Source: Sarocladium kiliense (Eukaryota > Ascomycota > Sordariomycetes > Hypocreales > Sarocladiaceae). From it: a DNA stretch of 64,000 bases. Both the position numbers and the translations under genes were made by a program. The notes under the pieces were generated by a model that was not told the origin of the DNA, did not search any database, and saw only the letters and a program-made list of their open reading frames with translations. Shown piece by piece: positions 20,262-30,373 of this stretch. The stretch is from assembly GCA_030734395.1 (NCBI GenBank), contig JAUZTG010000020.1, positions 2,108,001-2,172,000 on the forward strand, read 5' to 3'. Each line of letters opens with the position of its first letter. Position 1 is the stretch's first letter.

Positions 20262-22292
20262 TCAGAGCGTGATGAAGTAGTAGCGAGTTCCAGGGTCATA
20301 CTCGAGCAACACCTCGGCGTCCATCTGGTCCACAGACATCACAGTCTGTCTCCATATCTGGACTTCATACGACTCGTGCAGCAAACCCGGGTTCACATAG
20401 GCACACAGCCATTTCTTAGATTCTTCCCCTGCGTCTTCTTCCTCTGCTTGCGCCTTGACGTTCTTGTCCGTAAGATCGACTGCGTGCGGCCCCGCTGCCG
20501 AGGCAGGACAGAGCACAACTGCCATATTGAATGGGTTTGCTAACCGGACATCGTTCTCTCCATATCGCTGGGTCCAACTTACCACCATGCCGGGTCTGAT
20601 GCGTTCCTTGAATGGGAGCTTGGCGATCTGCGGATCCGGATGGCGGCTGGTAGACTTATCCTGGACGGAGAGGTGACCCATGAACTCTTCGTACCCAGCG
20701 TCCGGTGTCTTAGCAGGTTTGTTTCCAGAACTTGCAGACTTTGAATCCACGTGGAATTGCCACAGCTTTGCTCGGAAGGCTTTAGCTTGTTCGGGCTTGA
20801 CGCCTTTAGTCTTGAGACAGCGGGCTTCGAAGTCTGCAGGGGGAAGACGAAGGAGCTGGGACCCAGACTCCTCAGGCGCAAGGATCTTTGCGTCTATTGG
20901 AGGTGACCCAGACTGGATTACAACATGTTAGTGTGAGCTCGCTAAACTTTGGCCAGTGCAGCAGTGCCACTCACATTGTCCGCGATCCAAGCTTGCAGCT
21001 GCTCATTGGACCAAGTGATTGGAGACATAGGATCATATCGGGTGGTGATGTTCTTCGGCATCAAGACACGCAGCATTTCTGCGTATCGGAGCGTGTTCCT
21101 ACTAGCCGCGAGGTCCAGCAGAGATGGATTAACGCAGGCAATCACAATGGTTCGACAGCTTCGTGTACCAGACGGGTCGAACACATGCTTCAGTACCTTC
21201 GTCAAACTGGATTGGCGGAAGGGGATATAAGGCTTCTTCTTTGAGCCCGTCGCAGCAGCCATGTCAGCCTCTGCACGACCTCGAATGCAATCCTTCAAGA
21301 CTGATAAGCTGGTGTTGATGTGGCGCGACTCGCGCATACGCTCTGCATCATGGTCTACACGGTCCCGAGCGGCTTCAGAACCAGCAAGGTCAACCATGTA
21401 GAGCATTCCATCCTCATCTGTTGGAGCGGAACTGTTCTCGAGGCGGATTCGGCAGATGGCATGGGATCTTGAAGATGTGTCATTCTTGATGGTGGCTTCT
21501 GTGCGGCGGTAGGATGCAGCACTCTCGATGTAGGCGAGGAGTTCGTCCGCTGAGGTGACCTCGTGGTCGGCTGCGCCGGCGATTTGAGTGACGCCGAAGG
21601 AGTCTTCGAGGATGGAAACAGCCTTTCGAGAGTTGAGCAAGTCTAGGGCTCGTACATTAGTTCATCTTATAGAGGCCTGTAGAGGAATGTCTGGCTTACC
21701 GAACGCAGAGTTCCCAGAAAGCTCGACGATCGTGACATAGATCTTCCGCTTGCCTGGAAGCTCTCCACCCATCAATTGAGCAGCGACGAGCTTCTCGATG
21801 TGGCTAACCGTGTATGTCTTGCCGGAGCCAGTCTGGCCATAGGCGAAGAGCGTAGCGACTCCGCCGGCCCATGCCCAGGGCACGAGATCCTTCATGATGT
21901 TCTCATGGATCTGCTCAGTGGGAACATCGGGACCGAAACAACGGTCTACCTCGTAGCTAGAGCTCTGTTTATCATCAATTGGTGTATTCCTTCATGATGG
22001 TAGGAAATATCTATAAGTGACGCACCTTGAGAACTGGCAATCCTCGAACCATCTGTCGAAGCTCATGTACATCAGCAATGCTGCTCGCCCCATCTCGGAC
22101 AAATACGCCAGGAGGTATCCCTTGTGCCGTCTCCTGCTCGAGCAGCGGTCGGACTCGGGCGCAGATGACAACATCTGGGTTTGTCTGGGTGACGCTCTTC
22201 TGGCTTGGCTTGTTGTCTAGCTTGATAGCTTTGAGAAGCTTCTGGTAGCGAGGTGTGTTTTCCAATAGGAACTGCTCCATCGGGGTCGCCAT
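20262..22292 (-). CDS. Kinesin motor protein, kinesin-13/KIF24-like, with C-terminal SAM-like domain
   Basis: Microtubule ATPase motor, 616 aa in four exons (introns 21965-22025, 21643-21699, 20913-20974). The motor starts near residue 40 (VVICARVRPLLEQE). The P-loop GQTGSGKT is at about 132-139, switch I NDTSSRSHA at 231-239, and switch II VDLAGSE at 261-267. The microtubule-facing segment HINTSLSVLKDCIRG and the closing VNPSLLDLAASRNTLRYAEML are intact. A SAM-like region follows at about 377-425 (WSNEQLQAWIADNSGSPPID to ESGSQLLRLPPADFEARC). The tail is about 150 residues with no obvious coiled coil. The KDC-I-RG and SRNTLRYA variants and the SAM-like piece suggest the kinesin-13/KIF24 group rather than a long-haul kinesin. 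The exact subfamily needs a tree. Confidence 0.9.
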
Positions 22293-23067
22293 GATAAGCG
22301 ATGTGCAATAGCAATGGTATGTTGAATGTGGAGGATTGTGTTGGATACAGTCGAGAAGCCAAGAAAGTCAATTGAGATGTGTATCCAAGTTTATTTCTAG
22401 ATGTTGAATTGGGAAGTCTTTTATAAGTCTAGCTTTTGGTGTGCTTGAGGAATCAGGAGATTACTATTGACGGTGAAGGTTACTAGCTCGTTGTATTTGC
22501 TGCTGCCTTGCACAGACGAGAAGTCTCACGTTGAGCAGTTCACTGGCGCCTATTCGATGCCCCTGACGAGTGCTTTTATTCTGACTCCGTGTGATACGAC
22601 TATGTAATACCACGGCCTCTCTGTTCCATACCCAATAATCCCCAAAAGTGCCGGTGCCGACCAAGAAGAACAACAGTTGAGACCCTAAAGCCCAGTGACT
22701 GATTCCCGAATGCAGCAGGCCCTGTCTTAGCTCACATCGCTGGCCCAGCAACGGACTCCAGGCACCGACCAATTCTGAGCGATGCAAAGAGTAGAACGAC
22801 GGTGATGACCTTATGTGATTCGATATTCTGCTGCCTAGTGACTTAGATGGTATAGTGTTTTTGTCTATCAATCCAATTAATTGCTCGGTGCCTGGAGCCC
22901 GGCGTTGCCTCGGAGCCGAGGACCACGGGGGTTGCTCAACCCTGGGCCGGACTCCGCCCGCCCGATGCCGGCCCCTCCTCCATCTTCACATGTGCCGTGA
23001 TAAAGCCAAGCTGGATGCTGGGATCTCATCGTCTGGGTAGTCTCAGGTTTCTGTATCAACGTGCAGA
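22293..23067. other. Divergent intergenic region between kinesin and RraA-like genes
   Basis: About 0.8 kb between two outward-facing genes, so it should hold both promoters. No ORF with a domain and no repeat is seen. Confidence 0.5.
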
Positions 23068-24057
23068 ATGCTTCTATCACGAACTGTGAAGAACAACTCA
23101 TTGATCTCAGCGATTCGCCTCAATTCGCCACACAGTATGCGCCCGATTCCCAAGCAAGCAACCCGACGACATCTTACAACGACACCGACCATGGCCTCAT
23201 CCAAAATCATCACTGCGCTCAGTGAATACACCACGCAAGTCTTTCATTCCAGTGTTCTATACACTTCAATCCCCAATCGCGCTGCATGCTGACAGAAGCT
23301 CATTGCTCAGTTGTGACGTGAGCGATGCTCTCCTCAAACTCAAGCAGCCTCATGGGGGCTTCCTCCCCGGCCTAACCATGTGGTCGCCCGAGCGTCAATC
23401 TGGAGATACCAAGATCGTCGGGCCAGCTTACACGGTCAAATATGTTCCCATCGACGATCCGGCGCCAAAACATCCTACACACTATGTAAGTTAACCAGTA
23501 TCTTCCCGAACCAGTATCCTGACATTAATATCGTCCCTTCTGCAGATCGACTCAATCCCTGAAGGCGCAGTTGTCTTCGTCTCATGTCCTTCCCACGTCT
23601 CGAATGCATGCTACGGAGGTCTCATGTCTATCCGCGCAAAGGCCAGCAAAGCCGTGGGGTCCGTCATTGATGGACGATTCAGAGACTTGCAGGAACAGCG
23701 TGAACTCGGCTTTCCGGTGAGTCTTCCAAGTTTCTATCTCGCCACAAACTCTCTAGAACATGACAGCGCTGATATACATAGATCTTCGCCCGAGACGTCG
23801 GCACCGCAGCACCAAATCAAGTCCTCAAGGTCGTGGCTACCAATGTTGCTGTCACCGTCCCCTCGGGCGAGCACACCATCACTGTTTCGCCAGGTGACTA
23901 CATCATCGCCGATCTGAACGGTGTCGTGGTACTCCCGAAGGATATGGCGGAAAAGGCTATCCCCTTGATTGCACCTCAAGTCGAAGCAGATACGAAGATG
24001 GCAGCGGAGATCAAGAAAGGAATGACGTTTGCGGAGGCGAGTAAGAAGTTCCGATGA
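23068..24057 (+). CDS. RraA-like protein (4-hydroxy-4-methyl-2-oxoglutarate aldolase / oxaloacetate decarboxylase family)
   Basis: Family members cleave HMG-type oxo acids or decarboxylate oxaloacetate; this one is 262 aa in four exons. Introns 23486-23545 and 23717-23781 are GT-AG. The first intron is only in frame as GC-AG: donor GCAAGT at 23235, branch CTGAC, acceptor CTCAG ending 23310. That splice gives SEYTTCDVSDALLKL, the family start. The fold is seen in GPAYTVKYVP, the conserved active-site segment GSVIDGRFRDL (Arg and Asp), and GDYIIADLNGVVVLP. The first Met gives a basic, Ser/Arg-rich leader ending HLTTTPTM that looks like a mitochondrial presequence. The internal Met at 23191 (MASSKII) would give a cytosolic form. 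The gene is convergent with the anoctamin gene. Confidence 0.9.
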
Positions 24058-24182
24058 TGAGACAAATATGATGCATCTTAGTTTGAAGACTACTGGTACT
24101 TTTGGTTGTCCTTACGCCGCCCATGATGCATTTTTCCTCATAGTACGGCCGTGAAATGGTGCTGTCCTCAGGATCGCCCAAC

Positions 24183-26577
24183 TCAATCCTTCTTCAGATC
24201 CAATCCTCTCTCTGCCTTCGCCTGCTGAACCTTTCGGAACAGACTCTTTCCAGCAGCCAGACTCGCCCCATCCTCAATCTGCTTCATGAAGAACGTATCA
24301 TTGGCGCCAATAAGGACTGATCGCCGTCTCTGCTTCTCCGTCACACTGAGCCCCAACCCTGCGCGCTTGTGTGCGTCAATCTCTTCGAGCACCTTGAGGC
24401 GTGCGGCGTATCGCGCTTTACGCTCCTTACGAACCTGTTCAGATCCGTAACGCTCAAATGCCCAGCGAACTAGGGATCGTAGGAGGAGCAGGACGTGCTC
24501 GCTGATGAAGATCGTGATGGGTAGAGAAACCCAGGTGCCACGTCCGGTGCTGTGCGTGCCGAATAAATGAACAATGGCTGCTGTAGAAATGCTGCCAATC
24601 CATGTCAAAGTGTCCAACGCGGAAACCCACGCCCCGATACCATCTGCGCGAACAGGCGCTGGTCGCTTATGCTCAACAGAGATCTTGGCGAAGTCGGACC
24701 TCAGCTCAATCCAGTTGTTGATGAAGAATCCAAGGGGGATCAGTGGCCAGGCAGGCGAGAACAGGGCGAGATAGCCGAATTGAAGAACGAGCTCAGCAAT
24801 ATCTTCTTGGACGTTGTAGTCAGGAAGCGTAGACTCGTTTCGAATCCTGTCGAGGAAGTTGGCTTCCTGGGGTTCGTCGGTGCACATTGCCATGAGCATA
24901 ACGTCGTTGGAGTAGTTCTTGCGGTAAAGTCGGTACCAGTGCTTCACCTTGTGCTTCACGAATGGCAGGATGTTCTCCTCAAGGAAACCGATCAGCTGGC
25001 CAGTGACCGTAAGCGCAATAACCTCATTCCTCAACCGGTCCTGGTCCACCTCGAAGCCTCGCACGGCGAACTTAAAGTCTCCACGACCAATAATGCTCCG
25101 TATGATCTTCTCCAATTGGGGCACGACCTGCTCGCCCAGAGGAACGTAGACGAAGGCGGTGATGATGATGGGGAGGTAGTTGGTGATGACGTTGAGAGCG
25201 AAGATCTTCTGGTTGAGGGCCATTTCGTGGAAGTCGGCAGTTCGATGGTTCTCGTACTCGGTCAACATCTCAGCGACACCCTCGAGGGAAGACGTGATGT
25301 AGGGGATCGCGATAGCAAGCAAGACAGTAGGCAGATAGCCCTGGAGCGGATTCAGTTAGTCCCGCGATGAGATTTAGGGAAGGCGTACGAGTACTCACAA
25401 GGTAATATTGATATGGCCCGACGTAGGTCTCGCAGATGAGCACCTCGATCGCGAACACGGCCGTGATGATAGCACCAAGGGCAACGGTCGCAACCATGAG
25501 GAACGGAATCTGCAGAAGCTGCCGCGAGATCTGCAAGTACCGAGGAAAAGTATGCGTAGTATGGCCACTCTTGTCAACAACCACCTTGGTATACTTGAAC
25601 TGCGGCCTGTTCCCCTTGACCATGTTGATGCCTCTGGTGTTCCACCGGATGCTGAGATCGATCTCTTGCATCTTCCAATATTCCAGGAAGACGGTGCACC
25701 AGATACTCGTCATGATGGCGTAAGCCATGGAGTAGTTTGAGAACCATTGCCAGGCGATGACGCCGGTGACGGCAGGGAAGGTCAGGAACATGAGATAGTT
25801 CTGGATGAAGGCGAAGTAGAAGGCAACCTATTCTCAAAAGGTCAGTAGCCATAGGGACTTATGAATAAGGCAATAAATACGAACTTTGCTGCCATGAAGA
25901 TCTCGGATCCTGTCAAGATCAGATAGCGACAGAACAAGACGGCGACTGAGGTATCGGAGAAGAGTCTGGTTCTCACGCGCATTGTGAGGAGGGAAGACGG
26001 CTCGCACGTTCTTCCACTTGCCGACTTCTGGTGTAATACCAGCTCCGCCCTGCTCTTGTGAAAAGGTAACAAGATGATGCAAAGCCAGTAGGTCTTCAGC
26101 CTCGAACGCTCCATCGACGACAGTGTCTTTGGTGCCTTCAGGACGGATGGGAGCAACACCATACAGCCAATCCTTGACCCTGCAGCAACCAGTGTCAGTG
26201 AGCTATGGATGACTGGGGAATGCAACCCTGTTCTTGTGGGCTTGGGGTTTGACTCAATGGTCCATCGCTTACCTCTCCTTGTATACGGCATTGCCAAGAA
26301 GCTCGCGGGGTGCCTTGACAAAGACTAGGAGGGTTTGGTAGAACCCAGGGCGGACCTCGGTGTGCAGACCAACAGCCTCGAGGTCGTCGAGAAGAGCGGT
26401 GAATTCCGCAGTGGCCTCATCGAGGTCTATGCATAGTCGTTTATCAGCCAAAGCAGAGTCAAGAGTTTGCAAAAGAGGACTCGACATACCCAGATTGCGG
26501 AAATCGTAGAGAATGACGTATTTATCATTGTAGCGCTCCTGAGCCTCCAACTCCGATACATTGACTGAAGGCATCAT
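24183..26577 (-). CDS. Anoctamin (TMEM16/Ist2-like) membrane protein
   Basis: Calcium-linked channel/lipid scramblase family; fungal members such as yeast Ist2 and Nectria TMEM16 act in the ER or plasma membrane. The protein has 707 aa in five exons (introns 26427-26489, 26180-26272, 25828-25884, 25341-25398). The N-terminal cytosolic region is about 180 residues. The anoctamin domain begins VAFYFAFIQNYLMFLTFPAVTG and continues through the TM3-4 region (LEYWKMQEIDLSIRW). It then contains NQKIFALNVITNYLPIIITAFVYVPLG and the conserved late core LVLQFGYLALFSPAWPLIPLG-FINNWIELRSDF. Acidic residues in that last helix (Glu in NNWIELRSD) fit the Ca-binding site of the family. The C-terminal tail is basic but short, unlike the long tether tail of yeast Ist2. 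Confidence 0.93.
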
Positions 26578-27766
26578 CTTGACTCAAGGAAAGTACTTGG
26601 CTAGTCGGCCTCGATCACACGACCGCAAACACACGAACACACACACACACACACACACACAGGTAAAGACTGTACAGATTCGACGACTGGAAAAGCAACA
26701 AAGGAAGAAAAGATGCGGTGACAGTTGAGAACGACACGCGTGTGTATGGGTGTGTGCGTGCGTGCCGGACGGCGCGGGACGACTACCTGAATTAGCTTCA
26801 AGATGCCGTGGAGCCGGCTTCAAGGTCCAAGCTTGGATGTTTCGGAGGGGAAACTAAGTTGGGCGAGCCTATGGGGTGGTTTTCTCTTGGGGGTTGGGGC
26901 GATGAGAAGCCTGAATGCTGTCTGGATGAGGCGTCAATCAAGCCAACGTCGTATTTCTCGTAGATTCTAGGCAATAAACGAAACGAGAGGAATTTGTAGT
27001 CGTCGTAGGTTGAGGCTCGCGGGGTTGCGTGTGATGGATCAGTAGGGCTGAACCGTGCCGTAAGATCCGTGTATGCTATGGGGAGGAGACCCAGACCCAG
27101 GCAAGGGGACAGGAAATTTTGCTGACCATTTTGCCCGCCCAGCTCCATCATAGTCAGTTCATTTCAAGCAATCAGGGCAAGCAAAGCGTTTGCCGCGCGT
27201 TCAACTGGGGAGGGGCCAGCGATAGCGACGTGAGCCAAGGAGGAGTTGGAGCCAAGAGGTTTGGATGGAGAAGCGCTTCTCAGGTTGGAAAGGCAGAATC
27301 CACAGGCGTGGAGCCAACGGTGAGCTGGGCTGACTGCAGGTGAGAATTATGCACCAGTTGTTGTTTGGTCGTTTGCATGCACGCACGCATAGAGGTGGTT
27401 GAGGAATTGACCAGTGATGTGAGGTGTGGCGTTTGCATGATGGTGCAGGTTGTTGAGGAGAGGATGCAGGGTGATTGATGGGTGGCAGCGAGAGGTAGAG
27501 TGAGAGCCAAGAGCGTGACAACAGTGATTTGAGGCTATACAAGGTCAGTGCGGTAGCCAGACGAGAATAAGCATCAACCATTCAGTGTCTTAACTTTGAA
27601 TGGCTCATCACTGTATATGTTGCTGTGTATTAAAATGTATCTTGCCGTAAACAAAAAAGGGACATTGTCGTTCAGACAGACAGACACCAACATCGCCTAC
27701 AGGGGTATCATCTCATCAAATCCAAGAACGCTCACTACCACCCACGCGCATATCCAACGACGCAAA
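26578..27766. other. Intergenic, with dinucleotide repeat
   Basis: About 1.2 kb upstream of the anoctamin start, ending at the stop of the GPI-type protein gene. It contains an (AC)12 tract and several CACGCACGC-like runs. No gene is recognised. Confidence 0.55.
26637..26660 (+). repeat. (AC)12 microsatellite
   Basis: Perfect AC dinucleotide run of 24 nt, 60 nt upstream of the anoctamin ATG, so it reads as (GT)12 in that gene's leader or promoter. Confidence 0.95.
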
Positions 27767-28579
27767 TCAAATGAACTCGACCATGAACACCATCAGCATA
27801 GCAGCCACCAACATGCCGGGCTCCATCAGTCGAGCTGCTGCATCTTCATCATCCTCATCGCCAGCCGCAGGAGGCAAGCCCGATGTCGCCTTCACCTCCT
27901 CCCCACTTGGATACATAATGTTATACACTGGCTGCGACGTGAGCCTGGATTGATCGCCGAGCGTGTGCGGACACGTCGGTTGGTTTAGAGCCGGATAGTC
28001 GAGTTCGCACTGCTCGTCGAAGCCCATGGTGCAGATGGAGTCAATGATGTTGTACATGACATAGTTGTTGCCCACCCAGGAATCATTCTTGTCGATGCAG
28101 CTGGCGACGAAGTTCATGCTGTTCGCAGCACTGAAGGCCAGCTTGCTCCCCTTGGTGTATATCAAGTCTTCGCACTCTGATGCGTCCAGGTTCTCAAACT
28201 GCATTTCGACCGCACCACCTGCTGTAGGCTCGTCCTTGGCCGAGTGTCCCGTGTAGAGATAGTTCCATGCATCGTAGCTGACGTCGTAGGCACCTTCGGA
28301 CTGGTCAATGCGGAGAAGTTTGACTTCCCGGTCCTCATAGCGGAGGGCCACGCAGATGTTGTCGCAATCGACGCTTTGCGGCCAGTAGGCTACGCGGTTG
28401 GTGTCGATCTTGCAGCCCAGCACACCGACAGACGACGAGTAGCTGTCGTGCGGGGTAGCCCATACCGTGCCCTTATTCTTGTTCTTGTCTTTATCTTTAT
28501 CTTTATCTTTATCAGCGACAGCAATGCCCGTCAACAGCCCCAGCGCAACCGCAGCGTAGAAACAGAAGGAGTGTCGCAT
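27767..28579 (-). CDS. Secreted, probably GPI-anchored cysteine-rich protein of unknown function
   Basis: Single exon, 270 aa. Residues 1-22 form a signal peptide (…LGLLTGIAVA). Directly after it lies a low-complexity (DK)n(NK)n stretch of about 13 residues, encoded by a TTTATC-type repeat. The mature part has nine or more cysteines, with GCKIDTNRVAYWPQSVDCDNICV, a segment LLRIDQSEGAYDVSYDAWNYLYTG and later CEDLIYTKGSK. This pattern recurs in uncharacterised secreted fungal proteins and has a barwin-like flavour, but no catalytic site is visible. A hydrophobic C-terminus (MLVAAMLMVFMVEFI) after a Gly/Ala/Asp region fits a GPI-attachment signal. The location is therefore probably cell wall or plasma membrane surface. 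Function unknown. Confidence 0.85.
   Translation of the reverse strand: MRHSFCFYAAVALGLLTGIAVADKDKDKDKDKNKNKGTVWATPHDSYSSSVGVLGCKIDTNRVAYWPQSVDCDNICVALRYEDREVKLLRIDQSEGAYDVSYDAWNYLYTGHSAKDEPTAGGAVEMQFENLDASECEDLIYTKGSKLAFSAANSMNFVASCIDKNDSWVGNNYVMYNIIDSICTMGFDEQCELDYPALNQPTCPHTLGDQSRLTSQPVYNIMYPSGEEVKATSGLPPAAGDEDDEDAAARLMEPGMLVAAMLMVFMVEFI
28488..28513 (+). repeat. Hexanucleotide (TTTATC)n coding repeat
   Basis: About four copies of a 6-nt unit inside the preceding gene. Each unit codes for Asp-Lys on the minus strand, so copy-number change keeps the frame and only lengthens the DK spacer after the signal peptide. Confidence 0.9.
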
Positions 28580-30373
28580 TGAAGGAATGTGGTGGTCCCG
28601 TGGCGCGCGCCAACAGGGAGGATCAAAGGAGCGAATTCGGGTCGAGGCGGCTGGCGCCTGGGGTGATTGAGACCCTAAAGCCTACGCCGTTGGCTGCCGT
28701 GTGTCGAAGACATGCGACGAGAGTGTCTCGACAGGGAAAATGAGGGATCGTGGCGATGGTCGAGGGAAATCGTTGAGGCGCGACTCGACTCTTCCCCAAT
28801 AGGGGTCCTTCCTCTTTGGGCCTGGCGGCTGCTGTGTGAGAAATTGCTACCCTATACCTCCATAGTTGCCAAGTTCTGCGATCATCTCCAATACAGTATT
28901 GTTAGCTATGGTGCGCACAATAGTAGAGGTTATGCCATTACATTTGCTATCATATTTTTATGTCAATAATTATACTTGGATGTATCAGTCTATCTTGGGC
29001 TAGTTGAGGGATGACAACTTCGTTACCACAACCTGGGGGTATGTGATATTATGGGTAAACGCATTGCAACCACCGTATAGACGACAATTCAGTACATAAT
29101 GGTTGCACCATGAACCCCCTGAGACCATCCAGAGACCCGGAACAGAGTCCATACGCAGCCAAGAGATCGGGATAGCATCTACAGTGCGGCAACCCGCAAC
29201 CTCAGTCAGCCCAGCAATGCCTTTCCCCAGACATCCATCCCAGAACACGGGGTCCCCGCGAGCACATGGTGATATTCAGGCAACACTGGCATACCCCTGG
29301 GTCTGCATAAGCCCGTTTCATTCGCATACGACAATTGCCCCGGAGAGACATGTTGGGCGGTTCCGAACCGTTGTCCTGGTGCCTCGTGTCTCAAAGGAGA
29401 AAGCCGTGGGAGTTGGATCGTCGCAGGCCAAGACGCGACAGGTGAAAGTGCATACAACGTCGCAAGTGGCCGGATGTACACTATTCGCGAGAGGTGAGAC
29501 ATGCAGCTGGTCTAATTACCCACCAGAGTCACTTTGCAAGTATGGAGTTCATCTCAAGATAACACGGCTTCACTAACCAGCGTTAAAACAAGGAGACGCA
29601 CAAACCTTGCCCAATACATCATAGAGACCAACCTGAACAACATGATTCAATACACCGACCAAAGGATCCCACCTGCCACCAGTTTGACTCAGTCCCTCAC
29701 CTCCAAAACTCTTCCCTCCCCTGTTATGCTTATAATTTGAGTGCTCGGCCAACGTCATCCAAGTGGACACGAACCCGCCCGCTAGACACGCCTCGGGCGC
29801 TCCATCTTCCCTCCCCCTCCACATTTTCCTACCAATCGACAATCTACTGGCAATTCTACGCCTCTAACGACTCAATTCCAGCTGTTCTTTCGGCTCTGGC
29901 TGCTTCAACTTGCCAAGATATTGGCGGGAGATTTGCCGGCTTCGACTCTACATGTCCATTTCGCCAAGGCCCCGAAAGACTCGGACTACCTGATTCAGTC
30001 ATCCGAGGCTTTTTCCACTCTCACTGTTGGTCTGCAAATCGGCCTCTCCTGGTGGTCCTCGATGCCGCCGTCGCTCCCTAAAGATGGAGATTCGAGAAAA
30101 CTTTCTCGTTTCTGAAGCGAGCCGAGCTTCAGCTGAGGCTTGTAGCTAGCTACGTAGTATTCAGCATTAGCTAATGTCTCGCACATGGAAGATGACTCGT
30201 TGGTACAGGCTCCACGTCTCTCCACGGGCAGGCTTGAGGAAATAGAAGTATGACATCGCGTGGCTTTTTGTTTTTATTCTACCCCCGTGTATAAAGAAGA
30301 CTGGCTTTCCCCGGACCCTCTCAGTGTTCTAGATCTTTTCTTCTTTGCCAAAGACGTCACACGATTCTTAACT
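28580..30373. other. Divergent intergenic region, no gene seen
   Basis: About 1.8 kb between two outward-facing genes. Open frames (for example 29103-29576 and 29737-30081) lack domains, and several start at non-ATG codons. It should hold the promoters of the GPI-type protein and the sugar transporter. Confidence 0.5.

Noticed and set aside
24567..25370. 267-codon plus-strand frame
   Set aside because: Antisense shadow of the anoctamin exon, crossing one of its introns.
29737..30081. 114-codon plus-strand frame before the sugar transporter
   Set aside because: It begins with a non-ATG codon and has no domain; it is likely promoter or leader sequence.
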